From positions 84,410 through 148,409 of the forward strand of contig DWVJ01000031.1 of NCBI GenBank assembly GCA_019120315.1: DNA of 64,000 nt, given 5' to 3'. Positions 1 to 10,776 of this stretch are shown here, in pieces (within the stretch, counting starts at the first letter, position 1; each line of letters begins with the position of its first letter). The stretch comes from Candidatus Ruminococcus avistercoris (GTDB lineage: Bacteria; Bacillota; Clostridia; Lachnospirales; Lachnospiraceae). Both the position numbers and the translations under genes were made by a program. The notes under the pieces were generated by a model that did no database searches, had not been told where the DNA came from, and worked only from the letters and a program-made list of their open reading frames with translations.

Positions 1-1
1 C

Positions 2-175
2 GATCTGTCCATGTTCACGGAAGGGTTCGGAGCCGCCGTCGCCATGGCCAATGCCGATCCGGAAATCCTGAATGCGGCTGATTATATCACCCTTTCCAAC
101 GACAGCGACGGAGCATCATACGCTATGGAACTTCTGATGGACGGAAAACTTAATCAGCTTAAGAAAACTATATGA
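2..175 (+). CDS. HAD-superfamily (Cof-like) hydrolase, C-terminal fragment cut by window start
   Basis: Frame starting at base 2 reads ...GFGAAVAMANADPEILNAADYITLSNDSDGASYAMELL..., the typical Cof-type HAD C-terminus; TGA at 173-175. Confidence 0.75.
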   Translation, partial: DLSMFTEGFGAAVAMANADPEILNAADYITLSNDSDGASYAMELLMDGKLNQLKKTI

Positions 176-268
176 AAAAGAGTAACTTTCCGGTTCTGAC
201 TTTGCTCACAAATTTGCCGGGCGCTGTCCTGATCGGAATGCTTTTTATTTTACAGGCAGGAGGACGAA

Positions 269-1207
269 ATGGAAATCAAACTTTATAATGAATTACCCAA
301 AGAAGCGGTTGAAATCAGGCACAAAGTTTTTGCAGAGGAACAGGGGTTTCAAAATGAATTTGACGAGACGGATAAATTTTCAAAACATCTGGTTTTGTAT
401 GACGCAGAGAGTCCGATTGCAACCTGTCGTTTTTTCTCATTATCATACAGGAAATATATTATTGGGCGCATCGCTGTAATGAAACAGTATCGCGGTCAAA
501 ATATTGGTTCGCATTTATTAACTTTGGCAGAAAACGAAATAAGGAAAGTTGGCGGAACTCAGATTTATTTACATGCACAGGACAGAGCAAGAAAATTTTA
601 CGAGAAAAATGGATATTCCTGTTGCGGAAAAACAGATTTAGACGAAAACTGTCCGCATATATGGATGCATAAAGAAATGATAAAAACGGTTACGCATTTC
701 AGGCAATGCAGCATTGACGATTTAGATATTCTTCGAGACTTTTCCAGGCAGAGATTTTTTGAAACCTTTTCTGCCATGAATACGCAGGAGAACATGACAT
801 CCTATCTGGAAGAATCTTTTTCAACTGAAAAAATCCGGGAAGAACTGACAGATACCAATACAGCCTTCTACTTTCTGTACCGGAACGGGAGGCTGGCCGG
901 ATACCTGAAGCTGAACGAAGCCCCGGCACAGACAGATATTCACGATGAGCAGTCCCTGGAAATCGAGAGGATTTATGTTTCCAGAGAATTCCAGGGAGAG
1001 GGGTTAGGGCGTTTCCTGATGGATAAAGCAATCAACATTGCCGCACAGCGAAATAAAAAATATATCTGGCTCGGTGTCTGGGAAAAAAACGACAAAGCGC
1101 TCCGCTTTTACCAGAAAAGTGGCTTTTACCAGATCGGAACACATTTGTTTGTCATAGGGGATGATAAACAGACTGATTACATTATGCGAAAGGATCTGGA
1201 GGAATGA
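269..1207 (+). CDS. Tandem GNAT acetyltransferase (ElaA-like N-terminal domain + PaiA-like C-terminal domain)
   Basis: 312 aa ORF with two GNAT cores: IGRIAVMKQYRGQNIGSHLL and IERIYVSREFQGEGLGRFLMDKA. Confidence 0.85.
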   Translation: MEIKLYNELPKEAVEIRHKVFAEEQGFQNEFDETDKFSKHLVLYDAESPIATCRFFSLSYRKYIIGRIAVMKQYRGQNIGSHLLTLAENEIRKVGGTQIYLHAQDRARKFYEKNGYSCCGKTDLDENCPHIWMHKEMIKTVTHFRQCSIDDLDILRDFSRQRFFETFSAMNTQENMTSYLEESFSTEKIREELTDTNTAFYFLYRNGRLAGYLKLNEAPAQTDIHDEQSLEIERIYVSREFQGEGLGRFLMDKAINIAAQRNKKYIWLGVWEKNDKALRFYQKSGFYQIGTHLFVIGDDKQTDYIMRKDLEE

Positions 1208-1350
1208 GAGAATATTTTGTTGAGGCTTGCAGCGGAGCAAGTATGGATCCAGCGAAGGAGCAGACAATTTCTGTCATAGATGTGGAAGGCGGACAGGCAG
1301 CTATGACAGATGTACTGGCAGGGATTGCAGTCCTTTCAAAATTCGGTTGA
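1204..1350 (+). pseudogene. Short ORF overlapping the GNAT stop (ATGA); N-terminus resembles a DUF1989-type protein, probably a truncated remnant
   Basis: MREYFVEACSGASMDPAKEQTISVIDVEGGQAAMTDVLAGIAVLSKFG*; only 48 aa and ends inside the 32-bp direct repeat. Confidence 0.4.
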
Positions 1351-1375
1351 TTAACGGAAAAAGATAACATATAAT
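1344..1375 (+). repeat. 32-bp direct repeat, copy 1, containing a sigma-A promoter
   Basis: cggttgattaacggaaaaagataacatataat, identical to 2718-2749; TTGATT-17 nt-TATAAT. Confidence 0.95.
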
Positions 1376-1428
1376 ACAATCAGCTGATACTGACAGTCGT
1401 GAAAAGCACACCGGAAAGGAGTGATACG

Positions 1429-2706
1429 GTGGCAAAATTTTTTAACGTGACAGGGCCATGCATCCCCACAAAGCATTATATGGCTGACATATCGAAACAA
1501 ATCGCCAAGATCCGTAAAATGGTGGATGCGGGAGAGTATTTTGCCATAAACCGGGCGCGTCAGTTCGGAAAAACGACTACACTGACAGCATTGGAGAAAG
1601 CGCTGAAAGAAGATTATCTGGTGATATGGCTTGATTTTCAGGCCTTGGGAAGCGCCTCTTATGAGAATGAAAACATATTCTCTCTTTCGTTCCTGGAACT
1701 CTTTTTCAGAGAGTTAAAGCGCGTGCATGCGGATAAACGCCAGGAGATGAAAGATTGCATGGCGGAAATACAAAAAGTGAGAAGAGAACAGAACAGGAAG
1801 TTTGACCTTATGGAGCTGTTTGGACAACTGTTGGATATCTGCCGCACCAGCGAAAAACCGGTTGTCCTGATGATCGATGAAGTGGACAGTGCGTCGAATA
1901 ACCAGGTATTCCTTGATTTTTTGGCTCAGCTGCGTAATTATTTTCTGGAAAGAGATACAAAAGGTGTGGTCACCTTCCAGTCTGTCATCCTTACGAGTGT
2001 TTACGATATTAAAAAACTGAAACGGAAAATCCGCCCGGATGAGAGCCATAAAACCAACAGTCCCTGGAACATCGCGGCAGATTTTACTTTGGATATGAGC
2101 TTATCCAGAGACGGAATTGCGGGAATGCTTGCGGAATATGAAAAAGACTATCATACCGGGATGAACATCGGAGAAATCGCAGGCCTTTTGTCGGACTATA
2201 CCTCCGGCTATCCTTATCTGGTATCCAGACTCTGCAAGCTGATGGATGAGAAGATTGGAGGGGAAAACGAGGCGGGTAAAAAAGATGCCTGGACCAGAGA
2301 TGGCTTTTTAAATGCGGTGCGGATGCTGCTGATGGAAAGCAACACCTTGTTTGAGTCGCTGATCGGCAAACTGACCGATTATCCGGAACTGGGCAGACGA
2401 TACTTTCTTCTTTACCTCAGACCGATCATCAACGGCACCGGAAATTATTATGTGGAGGCCCGCACCAGGAGCCTTGGAAGGACGGATATTATTGTGGATT
2501 ACCGCGGACAGCAGTTTGTGATTGAGACAAAGATCTGGAGGGGAAACGAGTATCATATGCGGGGAGAGCGGCAGCTTGCCGAATACCTGAAAGACTATGG
2601 ACTGCAGACCGGTTATCTGCTCAGCTTCAATTTCAACCGGAAAAAGGAAACCGGTGTCCGGGAAATTGAGGTGGAAGGGAAGCGGATTATTGAAGCGGTG
2701 GTTTGA
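1429..2706 (+). CDS. AAA-like ATPase with C-terminal PD-(D/E)XK-like domain
   Basis: MAKFFNVTGPCIPTKHYMADI...INRARQFGKTTTL (Walker A-like), VVLMIDEVDSA (Walker B), C-terminal GRTDIIVDYRGQQFVIETKIWRG. GTG start at 1429 preceded by AAGGAG; track ORF starts at 1399. Confidence 0.85.
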   Translation: MAKFFNVTGPCIPTKHYMADISKQIAKIRKMVDAGEYFAINRARQFGKTTTLTALEKALKEDYLVIWLDFQALGSASYENENIFSLSFLELFFRELKRVHADKRQEMKDCMAEIQKVRREQNRKFDLMELFGQLLDICRTSEKPVVLMIDEVDSASNNQVFLDFLAQLRNYFLERDTKGVVTFQSVILTSVYDIKKLKRKIRPDESHKTNSPWNIAADFTLDMSLSRDGIAGMLAEYEKDYHTGMNIGEIAGLLSDYTSGYPYLVSRLCKLMDEKIGGENEAGKKDAWTRDGFLNAVRMLLMESNTLFESLIGKLTDYPELGRRYFLLYLRPIINGTGNYYVEARTRSLGRTDIIVDYRGQQFVIETKIWRGNEYHMRGERQLAEYLKDYGLQTGYLLSFNFNRKKETGVREIEVEGKRIIEAVV

Positions 2707-2717
2707 TGAAATCATAG

Positions 2718-2749
2718 CGGTTGATTAACGGAAAAAGATAACATATAAT
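2718..2749 (+). repeat. 32-bp direct repeat, copy 2, containing a sigma-A promoter, upstream of the radical SAM operon
   Basis: Exact match to 1344-1375. Confidence 0.95.
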
Positions 2750-2778
2750 GGATAACGATTGAGAAAAGAGAGGCTTTT

Positions 2779-4644
2779 ATGAGAAAACTTGCATTAAGCG
2801 ATGAGATACTTCTCAGTATCGAAAACCCGGCCCGTTATATCGGCGGGGAAGTAAACTCGGTGATGAAAGATCCCGAAAAAGTGGACATCCGCTTCGCCAT
2901 GTGTTTTCCTGACGTTTATGAGATCGGTATGTCTCATCTTGGCATACAGATTTTGTATGATATGTTTAACCAGCGGGACGATATCTGGTGCGAGCGGGTA
3001 TATTCCCCCTGGCCGGATCTGGATCAGATCCTGCGCCGGCGAAACATCCCGCTTTTTGCTCTGGAATCCCAGGATGAAATCCGAAAATTTGATTTTCTTG
3101 GCATAACCATCCAGTATGAAATGTGTTATACCAATATCCTGCAGATCCTGGATCTGTCAAAGATCCCCCTGCGCTCAGAAGACCGGACCTGGGAGGATCC
3201 CCTGGTAATCGGCGGCGGCCCCTGTGTCTCCAACCCGGAGCCCTTGGCTCCCTTCTTCGATCTGTTTTATATCGGGGAAGGAGAGACGGTCTACTATGAA
3301 CTGATGGATCTTTATAAAGAATGCAAAAGCGCCGGATGCAGCCGGAGGGAATTTCTGGAAAAAGCTGCCCGCATTCCCGGCATCTACGTACCGCAGCTTT
3401 ATCAGCCAATCTATCATGAAGACGGCACGCTGGAATCTTTTGATCCCCTCGTGGAGGGTATCCCAAAGAAGATCGCGCGGCAGGTGGTAATGGATCTTTC
3501 CCACACCTGGTATCCCCGCAAACCGGTAGTACCTTTTATCCGGGCCACACAGAACCGGGCGGTGCTGGAAATTCAAAGGGGATGTATCCGCGGCTGCCGT
3601 TTCTGCCAGGCCGGGATGATTTACCGTCCGGTAAGGGAACGGGATGTGGATTACTTAAAAGAACTGGCAAAAGATCTGATTCAGAACACGGGACACGAGG
3701 AAATTTCTTTAAGTTCCTTAAGTTCCAGCGATTATTCCCACCTTCCGGAACTGCTGGATTTTCTGATAGAAGAGTGCAAAAAAAACGGCGTCAACATCTC
3801 CCTGCCTTCTCTTCGCATCGACGCTTTTTCTCTGGATGTGATGAGCAAGGTACAGGACGTGAAAAAAAGTTCTCTGACCTTCGCTCCAGAGGCCGGAACC
3901 CAGAGACTGAGAAATGTGATAAACAAAGGTCTGACCGAGGAGGATATACTGGAAGGAGCCGCTCAGGCTTTTGCCGGGGGCTGGAGCAAAGTGAAACTGT
4001 ATTTCATGCTGGGACTGCCCACGGAGACGGAAGAAGACCAAAGAGCCATCGCCCGTCTGGCGGAGCAGGCAGCCCGCAAATACTACGAGATACCAAAGGA
4101 TCAGAGAAAAGGGAAATGCCAGATCACCGTCAGCACCTCTTTCTTCGTCCCGAAACCTTTTACACCTTTCCAGTGGGCGTCCATGTGCCCGGAAGAGGAG
4201 TATCTGTCCCGGGCAGCAGTGGTGCGCGATGAGATCAAAGAACAGCTGAACAAAAAGAGTATCCGCTACAGCTGGCATGAAGCCGATGTGACGATACTGG
4301 AGGGCGTCCTGGCCCGGGGAGACAGGAAAGTGGCCGACGTCCTTTTAGCCGCCTATGAAAAAGGCGCCGTCTTTGACGCCTGGAGCGAGTATTTCAACTA
4401 TGAATACTGGAAAGAAGCTTTTGCACAGACCGGGATCGATCCTGATTTCTATACTCTTCGCAAACGGGAAAAAGCGGAACTCTTCCCCTGGGATTTCATC
4501 GATGTACAGGTTGCAAAATCCTTTCTCTGGAAGGAGTGGGAGCGTTCCATGACCGGCGAAGTGACACCCAACTGCCGCGTACAGTGTTCCGGCTGCGGCG
4601 CATCGTCTCTGGGAGGAGGTGTCTGCATTGAAAGTAAGAGTTAA
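2779..4644 (+). CDS. TIGR03960-type B12-binding domain radical SAM protein
   Basis: 621 aa; radical SAM motif RGCIRGCRFCQAG, N-terminal cobalamin-binding-like region. Confidence 0.9.
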   Translation: MRKLALSDEILLSIENPARYIGGEVNSVMKDPEKVDIRFAMCFPDVYEIGMSHLGIQILYDMFNQRDDIWCERVYSPWPDLDQILRRRNIPLFALESQDEIRKFDFLGITIQYEMCYTNILQILDLSKIPLRSEDRTWEDPLVIGGGPCVSNPEPLAPFFDLFYIGEGETVYYELMDLYKECKSAGCSRREFLEKAARIPGIYVPQLYQPIYHEDGTLESFDPLVEGIPKKIARQVVMDLSHTWYPRKPVVPFIRATQNRAVLEIQRGCIRGCRFCQAGMIYRPVRERDVDYLKELAKDLIQNTGHEEISLSSLSSSDYSHLPELLDFLIEECKKNGVNISLPSLRIDAFSLDVMSKVQDVKKSSLTFAPEAGTQRLRNVINKGLTEEDILEGAAQAFAGGWSKVKLYFMLGLPTETEEDQRAIARLAEQAARKYYEIPKDQRKGKCQITVSTSFFVPKPFTPFQWASMCPEEEYLSRAAVVRDEIKEQLNKKSIRYSWHEADVTILEGVLARGDRKVADVLLAAYEKGAVFDAWSEYFNYEYWKEAFAQTGIDPDFYTLRKREKAELFPWDFIDVQVAKSFLWKEWERSMTGEVTPNCRVQCSGCGASSLGGGVCIESKS

Positions 4645-5335
4645 ATTTGAAAAGACTGGCCCCATGAAATATATCGGGCATCTGGACATGATGCGGTTTT
4701 TCCAGAAAGCCATCCGCAGAGCCGGTATTGACGTGGCTTATTCGGAAGGCTTCAGCCCTCATATGATCATGTCCTTTGCCTACCCCCTTGGCGTGGGAAT
4801 GACCAGCAGCGGCGAGTACTTTGATCTGGAAATCAACACACCTTTGTCCACGGCCGAAATGGGCCGCCGTTTCAACAGTGTGATGGTGGAAGGAGTCCGT
4901 GTCTTAAGCGTCAGGGAAATACCCGATGATAAGAAAAACAAAGGCATGTCCTTGGTGGCAGCCGCCGATTACTATGTGGATTTTGCTCCCGGCATGGAGC
5001 CGGCACAGGACTGGAAAGCCGCCGTTTCTGCCTTTATGGCACAGCCGTCAGTGATGATGCTGAAAAAAACGAAACGCAGTATGGAAGAAACGGATATCCG
5101 CCCCATGATTTACCGGTTTGAGGTGGAAAATCAGCGATTGTTTCTGCAGCTTGCCAGCGGCAGCGCCAGAAACCTGAAGCCTGATCTGGTGATGGAAGCT
5201 TTTTACCGCTATATGGGAGAAGAGATCCGCCCCTTCGCCTGGAAGATTCACAGGCAGGAGATTTACGCCGATGTGGGAACAGAAGAGAACCGGAAACTGG
5301 TAACACTGGAAAGTCTGGGGAAAATCATTGAATAA
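4619..5335 (+). CDS. TIGR03936/DUF2344 radical SAM-associated protein
   Basis: VKFEKTGPMKYIGHLDMMRFFQKAIRRAGIDVAYSEGFSPH; adjacent to the TIGR03960 gene. Confidence 0.85.
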   Translation: MSALKVRVKFEKTGPMKYIGHLDMMRFFQKAIRRAGIDVAYSEGFSPHMIMSFAYPLGVGMTSSGEYFDLEINTPLSTAEMGRRFNSVMVEGVRVLSVREIPDDKKNKGMSLVAAADYYVDFAPGMEPAQDWKAAVSAFMAQPSVMMLKKTKRSMEETDIRPMIYRFEVENQRLFLQLASGSARNLKPDLVMEAFYRYMGEEIRPFAWKIHRQEIYADVGTEENRKLVTLESLGKIIE

Positions 5336-6530
5336 GAAAATTGTCATAACACAGATGACGCTGTATCAAAGCGACTGCCTGATCATGGCAGTACTGGAAG
5401 AGGAGAGGATCATGGAGCTGCAGCTGCATCCCGTCTCTTCTCCTTCCCTTCTGGGAAATATTTATATCGGTATGGTCGACAGGGTGCTGCCTGAAATCGG
5501 CGGCGCCTTTATCAATATCGCTCCTCACCTCTCCTGTTACTATCCGTTGGCAGAGAGGAAGGGAAAGCCGGGACTTCGGCCCGGCGATGAACTGGTGGTG
5601 CAGGTGTGTCAGGAGGCGCTGAAAACGAAAGCGCCAAAGGTGACCACCAACCTGAACCTTTCCGGAAAATATATGGTGGTTACCACGGAAAAGCCCGGAC
5701 TTGGCATATCCGCCAAACTGGAACCGGAGGATAGAAAAAAACTGAAAAACTGGGTATCTCCCCTGATGAGAGAAGACTGCGGCGTTATCATCCGTACCAA
5801 TGCGGCATTTGCCGAAAAAAAAGAAATTCTTGAGGAACTGGATCTTCTGTATCAGCGGATGGAATCCATCGCAAAGAAAGGGAAAAACCGCACCTGTTAT
5901 TCCCTGCTGGAGCAGGCGCCTCCTTTTTACCTGCGCGCTTTGCAGGATGCCAGGGAAGATTCCCTCCAAAATGTGGTGACCGATCTTCCGGATATCTTTA
6001 ATACGCTCAGGGAATACTGTCAGGAATACCGGCCGCAGGCTTTTGAAAAAATCCATTTCTATCAAGACAGCTTACTGCCCCTTGGCAAACTGTACTCCCT
6101 GGAACACGCTCTTACGGAAGCCACACGGGAAAAGGTATGGCTCAAAAGCGGCGGTTTTCTGGTGATACAGCAGACGGAAGCCTTCGTGGCAGTGGATGTC
6201 AACAGCGGAAAGTTCACCACCCGCAAGAAAGCTTCAGAAGCCGCCCGGAAAATCAATCTGGAGGCTGCCCGCGAGATTGCACGGCAATTGCGTCTGCGGA
6301 ATTTATATGGTATTATACTCATTGACTTTATCAACATGGATCATCCGGATCACCGCGATGAACTGCTGCATGTACTGGCATCCTTTCTGCGAAAAGACCC
6401 TGTACGTGCCACGGTCGTCGATATGACCCGGCTTCAGATAACCGAAGTCACTCGTAAAAAAATGCGAAAGTCACTCTCAGAACAGATAAGAGAATTGAAA
6501 CATGGCAAGGAGGTCTGTGAGAATGAGTAA
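5328..6530 (+). CDS. rng: Ribonuclease E/G family protein
   Basis: 400 aa; GNIYIGMVDRVLPEIGGAFINI, FVAVDVNSGKFTTRK, GIILIDFINM; TTG start. Confidence 0.9.
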   Translation: MNKKIVITQMTLYQSDCLIMAVLEEERIMELQLHPVSSPSLLGNIYIGMVDRVLPEIGGAFINIAPHLSCYYPLAERKGKPGLRPGDELVVQVCQEALKTKAPKVTTNLNLSGKYMVVTTEKPGLGISAKLEPEDRKKLKNWVSPLMREDCGVIIRTNAAFAEKKEILEELDLLYQRMESIAKKGKNRTCYSLLEQAPPFYLRALQDAREDSLQNVVTDLPDIFNTLREYCQEYRPQAFEKIHFYQDSLLPLGKLYSLEHALTEATREKVWLKSGGFLVIQQTEAFVAVDVNSGKFTTRKKASEAARKINLEAAREIARQLRLRNLYGIILIDFINMDHPDHRDELLHVLASFLRKDPVRATVVDMTRLQITEVTRKKMRKSLSEQIRELKHGKEVCENE

Positions 6531-7395
6531 TATTGCAGTAGTAACGGACAGCAACAGCGGAATTTCACAGCAGGAAGCAAAGGAGCTGGGTATTCAGGTG
6601 CTGCCCATGCCTTTTTTCGTCAACAACGTACTGCATTTTGAAGATATCGATTTAACCCAGGATGAGTTCTACCGCCGTCTGGAGGAAGGGGCGGACGTAT
6701 CCACCTCCCAGCCTTCCCCTGCCGATGTGATCGAACTGTGGGAAAAGCTTCTGAAAAACTACGATGAAGTGGTGCATATCCCCATGTCCAGCGGCCTGAG
6801 TAATTCCTGCGAGACAGCCATGATGCTGGCCAGAGAATTCAACGGGCGCGTGCGTGTGGTAAACAACCAGCGCATCTCCGTCACCCAGCGCCAATCAGTA
6901 ATGGACGCCCTGGAACTGATCCAGGCAGGAAAAACCGGAAAAGAAATTCAGGAAATTCTGGAGCGGGAAAAGCTGGAATCCAGCATCTATATCATGGTAG
7001 ACACGCTGAAATATCTGAAAAAGGGCGGAAGAATCACCCCGGCCGCCGCCATGATCGGCACCGTACTGAACGTCAAGCCGGTGCTGCAGATCCAGGGCGG
7101 CCGTCTGGACGCTTACGCTAAAGTACGCGGACCTAAACAGGCCAGAAGGACCATGCTGGAAGCCATGGAAAAGGATTTGCAAACCCGCTTTAACGATGCC
7201 GCAAAACGCAAAGAGATCCATCTGTTTGTGGCTCACACGGCGGGAGAAGCCAATGCCAGGATGTTTGCCCAGGAAATTGCCGATACGTTTCCCGATTTTG
7301 GTAAGATCGTCGTCAACGCGCTTTCCTTAAGCGTAGCCTGTCATATCGGTCCCGGCGCGCTGGCCATCGCCTGTTCCAAAAAAATTCCCTGCTAA
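6523..7395 (+). CDS. DegV family protein (fatty-acid binding)
   Basis: MSNIAVVTDSNSGISQQEAKELGIQVLPMPF...TSQPSPAD; start chosen at 6523. Confidence 0.92.
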   Translation: MSNIAVVTDSNSGISQQEAKELGIQVLPMPFFVNNVLHFEDIDLTQDEFYRRLEEGADVSTSQPSPADVIELWEKLLKNYDEVVHIPMSSGLSNSCETAMMLAREFNGRVRVVNNQRISVTQRQSVMDALELIQAGKTGKEIQEILEREKLESSIYIMVDTLKYLKKGGRITPAAAMIGTVLNVKPVLQIQGGRLDAYAKVRGPKQARRTMLEAMEKDLQTRFNDAAKRKEIHLFVAHTAGEANARMFAQEIADTFPDFGKIVVNALSLSVACHIGPGALAIACSKKIPC

Positions 7396-7423
7396 GAAAA
7401 ATGTAATTCTTTGCCGGAAAAAC

Positions 7424-7452
7424 TTGACGGATACAGGTTGACATGGTATTAT
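7424..7452 (+). promoter_or_regulatory. Sigma-A promoter for L21 leader/operon
   Basis: TTGACG-17 nt-TATTAT. Confidence 0.7.
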
Positions 7453-7458
7453 CATTGA

Positions 7459-7535
7459 GTATGCCGCACAGAGAGGTTGAAGCGTCCCGGAAGAAGGGCC
7501 ACCATATCTGGCGAGTAATGATAATAGGAGGTGCC
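7459..7535 (+). ncRNA. Ribosomal protein L21 leader
   Basis: atgccgcacagagaggttgaagcgtcccggaagaagggccaccatatctggcgag immediately 5' of rplU, like the Firmicutes L21 leader. Confidence 0.75.
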
Positions 7536-7537
7536 AT

Positions 7538-7843
7538 ATGTACGCAATTATTGCAACAGGTGGTAAACAGTACAAAGTAGCCGAAGGCGATATCATTAAA
7601 GTTGAAAAACTTGGAGCAGAAGCTGGAGAGACTGTTACATTTGATAATGTGCTTGCAGTAAGCAACGACGGACTGAAGGTTGGCGCAGACGTTGCCAACG
7701 CCAGTGTAACTGCTTCCGTTATGGAACATGGAAAAGCAAAAAAAGTTGTCATCTACAAGTTTAAAAGAAAAACTGGGTATCACAACAAGAACGGTCACAG
7801 ACAGCAGTTCACAAAAGTAAAAATCGAAAAGATCAATGGTTAA
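7538..7843 (+). CDS. rplU: 50S ribosomal protein L21
   Basis: [25 protein letters not shown]. Confidence 0.98.
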   Translation: MYAIIATGGKQYKVAEGDIIKVEKLGAEAGETVTFDNVLAVSNDGLKVGADVANASVTASVMEHGKAKKVVIYKFKRKTGYHNKNGHRQQFTKVKIEKING

Positions 7844-8156
7844 TATCACAGTTTTCAAAAAACATGGTGATTATGCAGGTTTTGAATCCAGCGGTCATGC
7901 CGGATATGGGGAAGAAGGCAATGATATTGTCTGTGCCGCCGTATCCGCACTGCTGATCAATACCGTCAATTCCATCGAAACTTTTACGGAAGATGATTTT
8001 TCCGGAGAAGAAGGCGATGGATATCTTTCTCTTCATTTTACCGGCGAGGTCAGTGAAAAGTCAGAGCTTCTGATGGATTCCCTGATGCTGGGTCTGAAAA
8101 TGATTGAGGAAAATTACGGACACAAATTTTTAGAGATAACAACCAAGGAGGTGTAA
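7836..8156 (+). CDS. prp: Ribosomal-processing cysteine protease Prp
   Basis: [20 protein letters not shown] motif (His/Cys), between L21 and L27. Confidence 0.95.
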   Translation: MVNITVFKKHGDYAGFESSGHAGYGEEGNDIVCAAVSALLINTVNSIETFTEDDFSGEEGDGYLSLHFTGEVSEKSELLMDSLMLGLKMIEENYGHKFLEITTKEV

Positions 8157-8160
8157 GAAC

Positions 8161-8445
8161 ATGTTAAATATGAACCTTCAGTTATTTGCACATAAAAAAG
8201 GTGTTGGTTCTACCAAGAACGGCAGAGATTCCGAGTCAAAGCGTCTGGGCGCTAAAAGAGCGGACGGACAGTTTGTAAAAGCTGGAAACATCCTTTACAG
8301 ACAGCGTGGAACCAAGATTCATCCGGGTGTGAATGTTGGACGCGGCAAAGATGACACGCTGTTTGCACTGGCAGACGGTATTGTCAGATTCCAGAGAAAA
8401 GGAAGAGATAAGAAACAGGTTTCTATCGTTCCGGTATCAGAGTAG
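8161..8445 (+). CDS. rpmA: 50S ribosomal protein L27 with cleavable N-terminal extension
   Basis: [30 protein letters not shown]. Confidence 0.98.
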   Translation: MLNMNLQLFAHKKGVGSTKNGRDSESKRLGAKRADGQFVKAGNILYRQRGTKIHPGVNVGRGKDDTLFALADGIVRFQRKGRDKKQVSIVPVSE

Positions 8446-8450
8446 ATTGG

Positions 8451-8484
8451 AAGGCTTCAAATCACATCGGTTTGAAGCCTTTTA
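8451..8484 (+). terminator. Rho-independent terminator after rpmA
   Basis: aaggcttcaaa-N9-tttgaagcctt followed by T-run. Confidence 0.8.
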
Positions 8485-8512
8485 TCATCATAATAAGAGA
8501 GAGCAGAGGTAA

Positions 8513-9805
<1,293 letters not shown>

Positions 9806-9821
9806 AGCAGGGGAGATTCTT

Positions 9822-10127
9822 ATGACAAGTAAACAAAGAGCCTATTTAAAAAGCCTGGCCATGACGCAGGAACCCATTTTACAGATCGGTAAATCCAGTC
9901 TGACACCGGAATTTACCGCTTCCGTGGACGAAGCGCTGGAAGCCCGGGAACTGATCAAAATCAGCGTTCTGAAAAACTGTATGGACGATCCGCGCGCTCT
10001 GGCCGATGTGCTGGCGGACCGGACGAAATCCCAGGTGGTTCAGGTGATCGGAAAGAAAATCGTTCTTTACCGGGAAGGAAAGGGAAACCGGAAAAAAATC
10101 GAATTGCCGCAGGTGAAAAAAGGGTGA
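9822..10127 (+). CDS. yhbY: CRS1/YhbY-type RNA-binding protein
   Basis: MTSKQRAYLKSLAMTQEPILQIGKSSLTPEF. Confidence 0.9.
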   Translation: MTSKQRAYLKSLAMTQEPILQIGKSSLTPEFTASVDEALEARELIKISVLKNCMDDPRALADVLADRTKSQVVQVIGKKIVLYREGKGNRKKIELPQVKKG

Positions 10128-10744
10128 GTGAAAAAAACAGAGCAAGAATCGGGATTATGGGAGGGACCTTCGATCCGATCCATATCGGACACCTGATCCT
10201 CGGTGAAACGGCCTATGAACAGTTTCATCTGGATAAGGTGCTTTTCATGCCTGCAGGAAATCCTCCCCATAAAAAAAACCGCCGCGGTCGTGCAACCGAT
10301 GAAGAAAGGGTGGAAATGGTGCGTCGTGCCATCAGCGGAAACGAACATTTTGAGCTTTCCCTGATCGAAATGAACGAAGACGGGTACACCTACACCTATC
10401 GCACTTTGGAACGGATGCAGCAGGAGAGAAAAGACGCGGATTACTACTTTATCATCGGGGCAGATTCTTTATATAATTTTGAAACCTGGATGGAGCCTGC
10501 ACGCATCTGCCAGGCTGCCAGGATTGTGGTCGCGACACGCGATCATACAGAAGAGGAAAGTCTGGACCGTGAAATGCATCGTTTATCTGTCAAATACAAC
10601 GGCACATTCCTGAAGCTGGACAGCCTGAATATCGATATTTCATCCCAGATGCTGCGCGCATGGATCAATGAAAACAGAACAATCCGTTATTACGTCCCGG
10701 ACGGGGTGGCAAACTACATTCGCAAAAATCATATTTACCAGTAA
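10124..10744 (+). CDS. nadD: Nicotinate-nucleotide adenylyltransferase
   Basis: GIMGGTFDPIHIGHLILGE. Confidence 0.95.
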   Translation: MSEKNRARIGIMGGTFDPIHIGHLILGETAYEQFHLDKVLFMPAGNPPHKKNRRGRATDEERVEMVRRAISGNEHFELSLIEMNEDGYTYTYRTLERMQQERKDADYYFIIGADSLYNFETWMEPARICQAARIVVATRDHTEEESLDREMHRLSVKYNGTFLKLDSLNIDISSQMLRAWINENRTIRYYVPDGVANYIRKNHIYQ

Positions 10745-10776
10745 ATCAGCAGAAGCTTTCAGATAAGAGGGGTTAT

